The position numbers were made by a program, and so were the translations under genes. Under the pieces are notes generated by a model that searched no databases, was not told the origin of the DNA, and saw nothing but the letters and a program-made list of their open reading frames with translations. A DNA stretch of 61,029 nt from Archaeoglobus sp. JdFR-24 (lineage in GTDB: Archaea > Halobacteriota > Archaeoglobi > Archaeoglobales > Archaeoglobaceae), in assembly GCA_002011215.1 (NCBI GenBank), contig MTML01000048.1, positions 13 through 61,041 of the forward strand, in the 5' to 3' direction. Shown here piece after piece: positions 37,640 to 45,015 of this stretch. Every line of letters starts with the position of its first letter. Position 1 is the stretch's first letter.

Positions 37640-38557
37640 TTAATCACCGAAGGCGATTAATGGAGCAGTGGCTATTCTTCTGGCGCCCATATCTCTGAGA
37701 ATGGGCTTTAAAAACTTAACTTCAGCTCTGTCAAGTATTATATGGATCGCAACTCCTCCCTTTGCGAGCTTTGAGACTGTTGGATCGAAACCCTCTTTTG
37801 TGAGAAATTCGAGTATTTTCGGAATATCCTCCTCCACCGGAACGTTGAACAGGAAACTGATCAGGTTTCTCGAATCAACCACTTCTTTGATATCCCTAAT
37901 CAGGTTCTCCATAAGCCTCTTTTTAGCTGGATCGCTGTAGGAGGATTTATTCGCTATGAACACTGAATGAACAGGATCTTTGACCTTATCGATAATTCTG
38001 CATCCATTCTCTTTGAGTGTGGTACCGAATTCGGTGACTTCCAGAATTAAATCAGCTTCTGGATCTGGTGGAAGGATCGAAGCCTCAGTCTTTCCAATTG
38101 GGTCGAATACGACCGCATTAATTCCCTTCTCTTTAGAATATCTCTTTGCTATTTCGGGGAATTCGGAGGCGAACATTACCTCGCGGTCTCCGACAACCTG
38201 TTTGAAATCTTCAATTGATTTAACATCAGGATATGTTTCCTCAGATACAGCAACAACAAGCTTTGTCGGCCTGAAAGGCAATTTTTCAACAACAACAACC
38301 TTTTCTTCAAGTCTCTCATACCTGAGCCTGGAGTTCTCCAGAATATCCTCTCCAGTAAATCCACCATCACCTCTACCCCTCATCACATAAAAGGGCATAA
38401 TCTGAGGTCTTACCTGTTTGAGGACGAGATCTGGATGATCAACACTGATATGATAACCTCTTTCGCTCTTATTCAACTTGTATCCTGCCTTAATCATCGC
38501 ATCCCATACTGGCTTCTCAAGATGACCATCTGGGAAATAGATTTTGACCTTTGACAT
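37640..38557 (-). CDS. hisG: ATP phosphoribosyltransferase (HisG), long form
   Basis: First step of histidine synthesis: joins ATP and PRPP. 305 residues with the C-terminal regulatory (ACT-like) domain. That domain is recognised near the end by GFDPTVSKLAKGGVAIHIIL and FLKPILRDMGARRIATAPL. The catalytic part carries FYVMRGRGDGGFTGEDIL (near 56-73). The N-terminus (MSKVKIYFPDGHLEKPVWDAM) is divergent from usual HisG. No other his gene adjoins it; hisH is 15 kb away. Confidence 0.85.
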   Translation of the reverse strand: MSKVKIYFPDGHLEKPVWDAMIKAGYKLNKSERGYHISVDHPDLVLKQVRPQIMPFYVMRGRGDGGFTGEDILENSRLRYERLEEKVVVVEKLPFRPTKLVVAVSEETYPDVKSIEDFKQVVGDREVMFASEFPEIAKRYSKEKGINAVVFDPIGKTEASILPPDPEADLILEVTEFGTTLKENGCRIIDKVKDPVHSVFIANKSSYSDPAKKRLMENLIRDIKEVVDSRNLISFLFNVPVEEDIPKILEFLTKEGFDPTVSKLAKGGVAIHIILDRAEVKFLKPILRDMGARRIATAPLIAFGD

Positions 38558-38766
38558 CCACTATAGAAAAACAGCCCATTTTATAATTTTTTTGTCCTGT
38601 CTACAATCTCCGCATACCGGGATTTTATAACTCCGTGCAGGATAGGCACACATCGACAGAATTAGTGCGTCATTCTTGGCACACATTTGATAGTTTTGTA
38701 TGTAACTTTTTATGGATTGAACTCAGCTGTACATCACCCCCCCTTAGGTGGATAAAGAATCTATAG

Positions 38767-39090
38767 TTACTCTTTATACTCGCTGGCAAGATATTCGGAG
38801 ACTGTATTTTTCTCCTCTTCTGTGAGTTTTACAAATCCGCTCTCAATCATCTTTTGAACACCTTTCTTCCAAGCATCAGCATCTTGGCCCAGATACTCCT
38901 CAAACTTGCTCTTGTCTGAGTGGCATGTGGCACACTTGGACTTGAATATATCTCCTCCATTTAATTGAGTGTTCTGAGGCTGCCCTGTTTGCTCACTCTG
39001 AGAACACCCGGATATAAATGCGGACAATAATAGTATGATGGATATTAAAAAGATGATAAATTTCTGCATATATTGTATTTGATTTTTCAT
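38767..39090 (-). CDS. Small c-type cytochrome lipoprotein
   Basis: A 107-residue exported protein. A hydrophobic signal segment ends in a lipobox (FISGC, Cys near residue 29). A single haem site CATCH is near residue 54-58, and the later DAWKKGVQKMIESGFVKLTEE has a Met as possible sixth ligand. It resembles monohaem DUF3365/cytochrome c class I lipoproteins facing the outside of the membrane. Stands alone, so its redox partner is unknown. Confidence 0.85.
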   Translation of the reverse strand: MKNQIQYMQKFIIFLISIILLLSAFISGCSQSEQTGQPQNTQLNGGDIFKSKCATCHSDKSKFEEYLGQDADAWKKGVQKMIESGFVKLTEEEKNTVSEYLASEYKE

Positions 39091-39279
39091 TATTTAATTT
39101 TGTCTGAATCTTTTAGTTTTCTCGTTTCATGCTTTCATCGTCGAACATTCTTTTAATTCAATCATCTAAGGGGACATACCATAATTGAATAAGATTGGTT
39201 GATGTAGATTGGTTGATGTTATTCTAAAATAGTTGTTGGGGTAGGTTATTGGATCAGGCTGGATCATCAGATTACCGGA

Positions 39280-40278
39280 CTACCAGACTCCGTATATCTC
39301 TTTTCTGCAATTCGGACATTTCCTATTTTTTATTTTATTTCTCGAAACTGTGTAGTTTAATCTTTGAATCAGCATTTCATTGCATTCTGGACAGTATGTA
39401 TTCTCATATTTATGCCCGGGAACGTTTCCGATATATGGAAACTCGATCCCGCTTTTTTTAGCTATATTCACAGCCTTTTCAAGAATTTCAATTTTCGTAG
39501 GTGGGTCATCAAACATAAAGGCCGGAAAATAGCGGGTAAAGTGAATCGGGATGTGCTGACCTGCATATTTGAGGTGCATCTCCACAACATCTTTTAACGC
39601 ATCTTCGTTATCGTTGACACCCGGGACAATAAGGTTAACCATCTCAAGATGCAATCCAGATCTGACTGCAAGCCTAGCATTTTGCCATACATGTGTACTT
39701 TTTCCCCTTCTCACACAGTATCCGTAAGTTCTGTCATCGCCCTTTACATCCATATTGATTGCGTCCAGCCCTGCATCCCTCAGCATTTTCAGAGCTTCTG
39801 GACTCATGTATCCATTGGAGACCATTGTGCAGTATAGTCCGCTCTGTCTGGCAAGTGGGAATAAATCAAGGAGATATTCAAAGAGGAGTGTTGGTTCATT
39901 GAAACTTGCACAAATTCCTGAGTCATTGGCTTTTAATGTTGCATCTATAACCTCAGATGGCTCCAATATCTGATTGTCTGGAGGAGGTCTTTTTGAAAGG
40001 TGCCAGTTCTGACACCACGGACACTGAAAATTACATGAATATGTTGAGAATGTCATGCATGTTGTGGAGGGTTTGAAATGAAAAAAGGGCTTTATCTCAA
40101 TCGGTCTGCTCTCCATCGCACTCAAGTTTCCGTAAGTCAGCGTGTATAGCTTTCCGTCTCTGTTTATTCTGGCATTGCATAAACCACGCTCATTTTGCCT
40201 GATTTTGCATTTATTCCAGCAGAGATGGCATAAAACAACATCTTTTTTTATCGAATACAGCCTTGCATCGTGGAACAC
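39280..40278 (-). CDS. amrS: AmmeMemoRadiSam system radical SAM enzyme
   Basis: Radical SAM protein of the PflA-like COG1180 group. Iron-sulfur/SAM motif CNFQCPWCQNW (C-x3-C-x2-C) near residue 83. The N-terminal cysteines CHLCWNKC (near 17) and a C-terminal zinc ribbon (CPECNE, CPNCRKE) fit the AmrS type. 332 residues. The partner proteins AmrA and AmrB are not in the window. Substrate unknown. Confidence 0.88.
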   Translation of the reverse strand: MFHDARLYSIKKDVVLCHLCWNKCKIRQNERGLCNARINRDGKLYTLTYGNLSAMESRPIEIKPFFHFKPSTTCMTFSTYSCNFQCPWCQNWHLSKRPPPDNQILEPSEVIDATLKANDSGICASFNEPTLLFEYLLDLFPLARQSGLYCTMVSNGYMSPEALKMLRDAGLDAINMDVKGDDRTYGYCVRRGKSTHVWQNARLAVRSGLHLEMVNLIVPGVNDNEDALKDVVEMHLKYAGQHIPIHFTRYFPAFMFDDPPTKIEILEKAVNIAKKSGIEFPYIGNVPGHKYENTYCPECNEMLIQRLNYTVSRNKIKNRKCPNCRKEIYGVW

Positions 40279-40697
40279 ATAATCATTTATTTTTGCTATT
40301 TAATAGCTTTGTGTGTTTGAACTGAGTTAAGGGATATGTGGTCAAGAAGATATTATTAGCTGATTAAACACCTGTTGAATTATCAACAAAATCAACCAGG
40401 TAACCCGTTAAAAATAATCCGCTCAAAACAGCAACTCAGAAAATCTCAACAGGTAGATCCGGATTATGAAAGTAACGAAGGAGTCTTGAGGGTTGTGATG
40501 GACATAGATTTTATCTCCTTGTGATGGACATAGATTTTATCTCTTCCATCTAATTGCATCGACCAGTAAATCATGAAGACTGTTTTTAAGTGGGAGATGG
40601 TTTCCCTGCTGGGTGTCAATCGCAAGAGTTATATTCATATTTCATCTTAACTGGTTTACTACTGTATCGACTTAGCACTGTACCAACTCAAACTCAA
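40279..40697. other. Intergenic stretch before tRNA-Trp
   Basis: About 420 nt without a gene. It holds the amrS promoter at its left end, a 25-nt tandem repeat (next entry), and must hold the tRNA-Trp promoter at its right end. No clear TATA box for the tRNA was picked. Confidence 0.5.
40493..40543. repeat. 25-nt tandem repeat
   Basis: Two exact copies of a 25-nt unit (40493-40517 and 40519-40543), beginning TTGTGATGGACATAG, with a 1-nt spacer. No gene covers it. It could pair as binding sites, but two copies prove little. Confidence 0.75.
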
Positions 40698-40834
40698 GGG
40701 GTCGTGGCGTAGCCAGGAAGCGCGGCGGGCTCCAGCGGTAATGATGATAAACGGGTCTGCTGAAGCGTGATGATCCGTTGGAGCGCTGACCCGAAGAGAC
40801 CCGCCAGTCGTGGGTTCAAATCCCACCGACCCCA
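40698..40834 (+). tRNA. tRNA-Trp (CCA), intron-containing
   Basis: The acceptor stem GGGGTCG pairs with CGACCCC at the far end, with discriminator A. D stem GCG/CGC, anticodon stem GCGGG/CCCGC, anticodon CCA at 40732-40734 and T arm GTGGG-TTCAAAT-CCCAC complete a canonical cloverleaf. A 63-nt intron (40736-40798) lies between positions 37 and 38. The splicing endonuclease for it is endA at 20004, and the synthetase is trpS at 21061. Discriminator A and the CCA anticodon both fit Trp. Confidence 0.96.
40736..40798 (+). ncRNA. Box C/D guide RNA inside the tRNA-Trp intron
   Basis: The intron carries C (ATGATGA, 40741-40747), D' (CTGA, 40760-40763), C' (GTGATGA, 40767-40773) and D (CTGA, 40786-40789) boxes. 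By the D-plus-five rule, the guide before D pairs with CTCCA of the anticodon loop and puts C34 at position five. The guide before D' pairs with AGACCCG of the 3' exon and puts C39 at position five. This is the known euryarchaeal arrangement in which the tRNA-Trp intron guides 2'-O-methylation of its own precursor at 34 and 39. Position 39 is C here. Confidence 0.92.
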
Positions 40835-40955
40835 TTTTTAATTCCTTTAATCAGACTGATCAAACTTCTAAATCGATAACTCTGTTATCGCGAAATTAAA
40901 ATAAAATCAGAATGTCAAAACGCTTCAGGGATATCATGTCAATGGCTTAAGTGTT

Positions 40956-41006
40956 TTTATCTTCCCGTTGCCTGCAAGACTCCGTCCGTCAGGGCGGGGT
41001 GATTCA
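40956..41006 (+). mobile_element. IS200/IS605-type right-end remnant, copy 1
   Basis: A 28-nt stretch (40956-40983) recurs inverted at 44493-44520. It is followed by a 9-bp hairpin, ACTCCGTCC/GGGCGGGGT with a GTCA loop (40979-41000), and the end GGGTGATTCAC. Such hairpins with this tail are typical of right ends of archaeal IS200/IS605-TnpB elements and of the 3' end of their guide RNA. No tnpA or tnpB remains. The end runs into the stop codon of the next minus-strand frame. Confidence 0.6.
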
Positions 41007-41249
41007 CTCATCAAATCCACGCAATGCACGTGAAATCAGAAATGCTGCAATGAATGGATAAACAAATGAAATTATAAAGAGATATCCTGAGAATGGTGGG
41101 TTGAAATGGATACTTATGTACAGCGGTGGATTAAACAAAAAGTAAAGGTGTTTACTCAGATAGGTCAGGATGGGTCTAAAATAACCTGGAAGGTAGTTGA
41201 TTGAGAGACGAATTATTAAATCAATTAGCGGGCCGATATATCCCTTCAT
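41004..41249 (-). CDS. Small membrane protein, unknown
   Basis: About 81 residues from the ATG at 41249 (a TTG at 41282 would add 11). Two or three hydrophobic segments, such as PFSGYLFIISFVYPFIAAFL near the C-terminus. It matches no family I recognise; layout with a Pro-rich turn between helices is plausible for a real membrane protein. Its stop codon lies within the mobile-element remnant, so its original end may have been changed by the insertion. Confidence 0.45.
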   Translation of the reverse strand: MKGYIGPLIDLIIRLSINYLPGYFRPILTYLSKHLYFLFNPPLYISIHFNPPFSGYLFIISFVYPFIAAFLISRALRGFDE

Positions 41250-41282
41250 ACCAACAGGAAAACTCAGGATAGAGTATACCAA

Positions 41283-41551
41283 TGCAACTTTGGTTGAGAA
41301 CTTCAGATTATCCCCTCAAGTTTCTGAATCGCTATCTGGCTATAACTGTATCGATGATGTTCGACTCAAGCACAGGTTACTTTCAATGGATTCAAAGTTC
41401 ACGTCAGGTATTTTAATGAACCTCTAAGAACTCTGAATTAACTGTATTACTTGTGGTAAGACAACTGAGTATGTGAAGCTTAAGAAATACGGTCGCAATG
41501 AGGACATCAGGGAAGCCATAAATTTATGTGATGCATCCTTGAATTGCCGGT
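41283..41551. other. Intergenic, with a cysteine-bearing coding-like fragment
   Basis: No full gene. From about 41448 on the plus strand a frame reads CITCGKTTEYVKLKKYGR and continues to about 41560 without stop. It has a CxxC pair but no start, and may be the end of a decayed zinc-ribbon protein. Confidence 0.3.
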
Positions 41552-41935
41552 ATGCTTCGGAGAAAAAGGGAGCATAAGCTATACTTTGTGCTCTCTCTTG
41601 TTGACGAAATCTTAATTATTCTTGTCGTTATGACTCTTATGTACGTCCTGAATCTGTTAAACGTTCAATACATTATATTGCTTACACTAATTCTTACTTT
41701 ACTCATTATATCTAAATACAAACTGTATCCATTCCATCCGCCCCTTACAGGAAAAGAAGCGATGATAGGTTCGACCTGTGTAGCCGTTACAACGCTCTCA
41801 CCCAGTGGGACTGTAAAATACAACGGCGAATTGTGGAATGCCAGATGTGTTGATGGATTGGTGAAAGCAGGGGAGAAAGTCAGAATAGTTGGGATGGATG
41901 GTTTGACTCTTATTGTGGAGAAAATGCTTGACTAA
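41552..41935 (+). CDS. NfeD-like membrane protein with OB fold
   Basis: A 127-residue protein with two transmembrane segments in the first 60 residues (ILIILVVMTLMYVLNLLNVQ and the next YIILLTLILTLLIISKY). An OB-fold domain follows: GSTCVAVTTLSPSGTVKYNG near 74 and AGEKVRIVGMDGLTLIVEK near 107. This is the short NfeD type, found with membrane proteases and band 7 proteins. No stomatin or protease gene is adjacent here. Confidence 0.82.
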   Translation: MLRRKREHKLYFVLSLVDEILIILVVMTLMYVLNLLNVQYIILLTLILTLLIISKYKLYPFHPPLTGKEAMIGSTCVAVTTLSPSGTVKYNGELWNARCVDGLVKAGEKVRIVGMDGLTLIVEKMLD

Positions 41936-42168
41936 ATGCTTAGATCAAATCTTATTTGTTTATCCCGTAATATCCCGAAAACTATCCAATATGCTTAAAT
42001 TTCTCATCAGTGAATAGGTGAAACGCTGGTAAATAGGTGCCTTAGAATCGAATGAAGTAGCAGAAATACTCCTTATTATCCTCTTATTATCCTCCTTTAT
42101 TGATAATATACTGTACAAATTCGGAACTCTTTTATCCATGATAATTAAATTAAACTGGGTGTGGAAAC

Positions 42169-42525
42169 ATGGAGCATATGGAACATGATAAAAAGCAAAA
42201 AGTTGAAGAGAAATTTACTGCCCGGGCGGTAAGGCCAATTGATTTAGTAGACTATCAGGAAGGGGCTGTAGTAAGCCGGATGATCATTAATAAAAAAACG
42301 GGAACTGTGACCTTGTTTGCTTTTGATGAAGGACAGGGGTTGAGTGAACATACAGCACCGTTTGATGCATTTGTGTATCTCCTTGAAGGTGAAGCAGAAA
42401 TTGTAATTTCCGGGAAAGTCATTCATTTGAAGGAAAATGAAATGACAATCCTCCCGGCAAATCAGCCACATGCTCTGAGAGCAATAAAGAAATTTAAGAT
42501 GCTTTTGACAATGATAAGATCTTGA
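42169..42525 (+). CDS. Cupin-domain protein
   Basis: A 118-residue single cupin. Motif 1 GLSEHTAPFDAFVYLLEGEAE (shortened near residues 60-78) has one His and no second metal His in the standard place. Motif 2 is ILPANQPHALRA near 95-106. Function cannot be assigned. Such small cupins are often near thioredoxin-like and mercury-type genes, and the decayed thioredoxin-like gene follows immediately. Confidence 0.85.
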   Translation: MEHMEHDKKQKVEEKFTARAVRPIDLVDYQEGAVVSRMIINKKTGTVTLFAFDEGQGLSEHTAPFDAFVYLLEGEAEIVISGKVIHLKENEMTILPANQPHALRAIKKFKMLLTMIRS

Positions 42526-42535
42526 TGAGACTTTA

Positions 42536-42805
42536 ATGGAGTTAATAGTTGAATCCCAGCATTGAATCCCCTCAAACAAGTGCTTCGAGAAAAAGGTTTG
42601 GATGATACAATTGGGGTAGTGGAAGTCACGTCAGAATAGGATGCAAAGAAATACAGCTTCTTGAGCTCCAACAATTCAAATCAATGATTTGGATATCGAG
42701 AGAGAAAGGCGAAACGATCCTCCAGTCTTTGGATGTGGAGTTTACAAAAGCAAAATGGGGCACACAAGTGTATCACCAAAGAAAATGATTAGAAGCATTG
42801 GATAA
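42536..42805 (+). pseudogene. Thioredoxin-fold-like protein, stop and frameshift
   Basis: Reading from 42571 gives LKQVLREKGLDDTIGVVEV, then TSE, an in-frame TAG (42637-42639) and DAKKYSFLSS. A one-base loss near 42668 shifts the frame, which then goes on PTIQINDLDIERERRNDPPV and FGCGVYKSKMGH to a stop at 42803-42805. The joined protein has the pattern of a small thioredoxin-like family (FLxSPTIxINxxDIE with a C-terminal Cys). The first residues are also out of frame, with a likely old start at 42536. Confidence 0.7.
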
Positions 42806-42811
42806 GGTTAT

Positions 42812-42844
42812 GCACAACCTCTGCACAACCTCTGCACAACCTCT
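42812..42844. repeat. Three exact 11-nt tandem repeats
   Basis: GCACAACCTCT occurs three times in a row. It lies in the noncoding stretch between the thioredoxin-like pseudogene and the methyltransferase. Likely slippage product. Confidence 0.7.
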
Positions 42845-42978
42845 AAATGCCTTAGGTACGTGCATCTCACTTACGCCTCATTTCACAGTTCATCTCAACT
42901 CAAATTTTCAGCCAATTTGCAGCACATGGATCATTAACACACAAGCTGATATATGTTATATGCAAATTAAGAGATATT

Positions 42979-43608
42979 ATGAGCGACAAACCATATTTCG
43001 ATGAAGTTGCCCATAAATGGGATAAGATGCGGGAAAGCTTTTTCTCGGAAAGAGTGAGGGAAAAGGCAATTTCCATCGCGGATGTGCAGTCTAATGAGCT
43101 TGCTGCTGACATCGGAGCCGGTACAGGTTTTATTACCGAAGGGCTAATTCAAAAAGGTTTGAGAGTTATTGCAGTAGATCAGTCTGAAGCTATGCTCAGG
43201 GAAATGAAGAGGAAATTCCGAATTATGGATGTAATTTATCGGTCTGGGGTTGATTATATCGTATGCAAGGTAGAAAATCTTCCGATTGAATCTGAAACTG
43301 TCGATATTGTGTTTGCCAACATGCTTTTGCACCATGTAGAGAATCCTGGAGTTACAATTAAAGAAATGGTGAGAATCTTAAAGCCTGGTGGAAGGCTTGT
43401 AATTACCGATCTGGATAAACATAACTTTGAATTTTTGAAAACAGAGCATCATGATCGCTGGATGGGTTTCAAGAGAGAAGATGTTAAAAGCTGGTTCATC
43501 GAAGCGGGACTCAATAAAGTAAGGGTTGAATGTGTGGGTGAGTGCTGCTGTTCCTGTGAAGATGAAGATGTGAGTATAAGCATATTTGCGACTTCGGGTG
43601 AGAAATGA
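42979..43608 (+). CDS. Class I SAM-dependent methyltransferase, Cys-rich tail
   Basis: A 209-residue Rossmann-fold methyltransferase of the UbiE/Methyltransf_11 type. Motif I LAADIGAGTGFITEGL near 39-54, acidic loop VIAVDQSEAMLREM near 62, and VFANMLLHHVENPG near 112. The C-terminus has the unusual GECCCSCEDED (near 192), a CCC-x-C cluster. This suggests a thiol or metal(loid)-linked substrate, as in arsenite methyltransferases, but this is not shown. A TATA-like stretch about 25 nt before the ATG suggests a leaderless mRNA. Confidence 0.82.
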   Translation: MSDKPYFDEVAHKWDKMRESFFSERVREKAISIADVQSNELAADIGAGTGFITEGLIQKGLRVIAVDQSEAMLREMKRKFRIMDVIYRSGVDYIVCKVENLPIESETVDIVFANMLLHHVENPGVTIKEMVRILKPGGRLVITDLDKHNFEFLKTEHHDRWMGFKREDVKSWFIEAGLNKVRVECVGECCCSCEDEDVSISIFATSGEK

Positions 43609-43886
43609 ATCATTGGCTAAGGAGAGTGAGAACAGATCAAGCTGCGTTGATTTTTATCAGTTGAATTACAGAGTAACATAAGGTAACAGTAATAGGGTAA
43701 CAGTAATTTATCGTTTGATATTGGTTTCTATTTAATTTGCTCAAAATTCTATAGGCTATTTAGCAAGTGATCAATGATGGCACATATCAATCTCTTAAAA
43801 GAGCAAGTTCGAGTGAAATGAAGCAACTATGGATACAAGCAACTCTGTATTTTCCTTCTGAGTTTAAATTATGGGTAATTCAGAAT
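43609..43886. other. Intergenic, small repeat
   Basis: About 280 nt with no gene. It contains a near-tandem pair of GGTAACAGTAAT (43682-43693 and 43696-43707). Nothing else is supported. Confidence 0.4.
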
Positions 43887-44225
43887 TTAAATCATATGTG
43901 ATTTGAGATATCTGCTTAAATCCAACACAAGACATTTGGTTAGAGGAGCGTACTTTTTCTCCAGTTTAAGTTTGATCTTTCCTCCAGTAAACTGTCCTAA
44001 GAAGAATGATACAAAAAACAGAGGTATGTGCTGAACCGGAACTCCACTGAGATACCTTACGAGAAAAACGAATGGGACAGGTGAATGAATCGCCAGAACC
44101 CATTCTCTGGACTTATTTTTAGTTTTACTTCTCCAGTAACCAAAGGGTAAATTTATTAGATATGTAACTGCAAGGGCCACGATCTCGGCAATCTGAAATT
44201 GAACCATATCAAGTATCTGTTTCAA
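43887..44225 (-). CDS. Membrane protein of unknown function
   Basis: A 112-residue protein with about three hydrophobic segments: IAEIVALAVTYLINLPFGYW near the N-terminus, VPFVFLVRYLSGVPVQHIPL in the middle, and FFVSFFLGQFTGG. Positively charged loops (RSKTKNKSREW) follow the first helix. It resembles short conserved archaeal membrane proteins but I cannot name the family. It lies inside the accessory strip bounded by the inverted elements. Confidence 0.65.
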   Translation of the reverse strand: MKQILDMVQFQIAEIVALAVTYLINLPFGYWRSKTKNKSREWVLAIHSPVPFVFLVRYLSGVPVQHIPLFFVSFFLGQFTGGKIKLKLEKKYAPLTKCLVLDLSRYLKSHMI

Positions 44226-44272
44226 TATTTTAAAATCTTTACTGATTCTATCGGTTCAACCTATTGTGAACG

Positions 44273-44520
44273 TGTGAATCACCCCCCTGGACGGGTTTGC
44301 CGTAGCCTTACCGCCCGAAAAGGGGACACCTGGCACCCTATCTGCCCCAGCACGGCAGACTCGGAGCTACCCATTCTACGGAACACGAGAAGCCTTATCA
44401 CTTTTCTGCACGTGGTTATTTGAGATTGAAATTATTTAAAGCCTCAGAGTGCTGTAAAAGTAAACTACTCTCCCTTGCGTATCTCCTCTGATGGAGTCTT
44501 GCAGGCAACGGGAAGATAAA
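44273..44520 (-). mobile_element. IS200/IS605-type remnant with structured RNA region, copy 2
   Basis: Minus-strand copy of the same end sequences as copy 1: the 28-nt match at 44493-44520 begins it, and CGTCCAGGGGGGTGATTCAC ends it at 44273-44292. Between them are about 200 nt absent from copy 1. On the minus strand these can fold well: CCGTAG pairs with CTACGG across the block, TCTGCC with GGCAGA, and ACGG with CCGT near the end. This looks like an omegaRNA/right end of a TnpB element without the gene. It is not RNase P or SRP RNA by its motifs. Confidence 0.55.
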
Positions 44521-45015
44521 TATCGAACTCTTATGATTTAATATTTGACTTTAAATCGGGCAAAACTCGGTTGAATCAATCAGCCGTAACATCATATACT
44601 CTTACATCATCATTAGAATAACAATTTGGAAAACGTTTTCCAAATTTTTTTGAGAGTAATGATTGGACAATAGAATAAATATATCACTCATTATGTGATT
44701 TAGATTCGATAAAATCAACATGCAATTAAATTTTAACTTCAATAAAAGAATAAAATATCAAATAATTGTTTTGTTTCGATTTTCGACTTTAATAAATTCA
44801 AAATCATCAGAAGATAATTCTAAACAATAGTTTTATAGTGATATTTAAAATAGCTCACTATCAGATCATTCAAAAGAATGCTACCCGACTCATTTCTTCT
44901 TCTTTTGATTTTTTTGGATGGTCATATATAGGAAAACCTTTACCGAAACATTTATATTGACAAAAAATCGCAATTATAAATAGTTTAGATAGCCGTTTAG
45001 AGGAGGTTTTTGGAA
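44521..45015. other. AT-rich region upstream of the liv operon
   Basis: About 500 nt, no gene. It contains the 24-bp palindrome at 44623-44646, a very AT-rich stretch, and promoter candidates for livK: TTTATATTG at 44951-44959 and TTATAAAT at 44974-44981. With the first, the start site would fall near 44980 and leave the AGGAGG site at 45001-45006 in a short leader. Confidence 0.5.
44623..44646. promoter_or_regulatory. Perfect 24-bp palindrome upstream of liv operon
   Basis: AATTTGGAAAAC followed directly by its reverse complement GTTTTCCAAATT. A run of seven T follows on the plus strand, so it is either an operator for a dimeric regulator of liv genes or an intrinsic-terminator-like hairpin. 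It is 370 nt from livK, far for a classical operator. Confidence 0.6.

Noticed and set aside
42812..42844. CRISPR-like repeats
   Set aside because: The units are 11 nt and directly adjacent with no spacers. No other repeat in the window has CRISPR length and spacing, and no cas genes are present.
44273..44520. RNase P RNA or SRP RNA
   Set aside because: A GGGTGCCAGG stretch and a GGCAAACCC stretch look a little like RNase P RNA, but the universal P4-region motifs (AGGAAAGTC and ACAGAA-type) are absent, and the ends match a mobile-element remnant elsewhere in the window.
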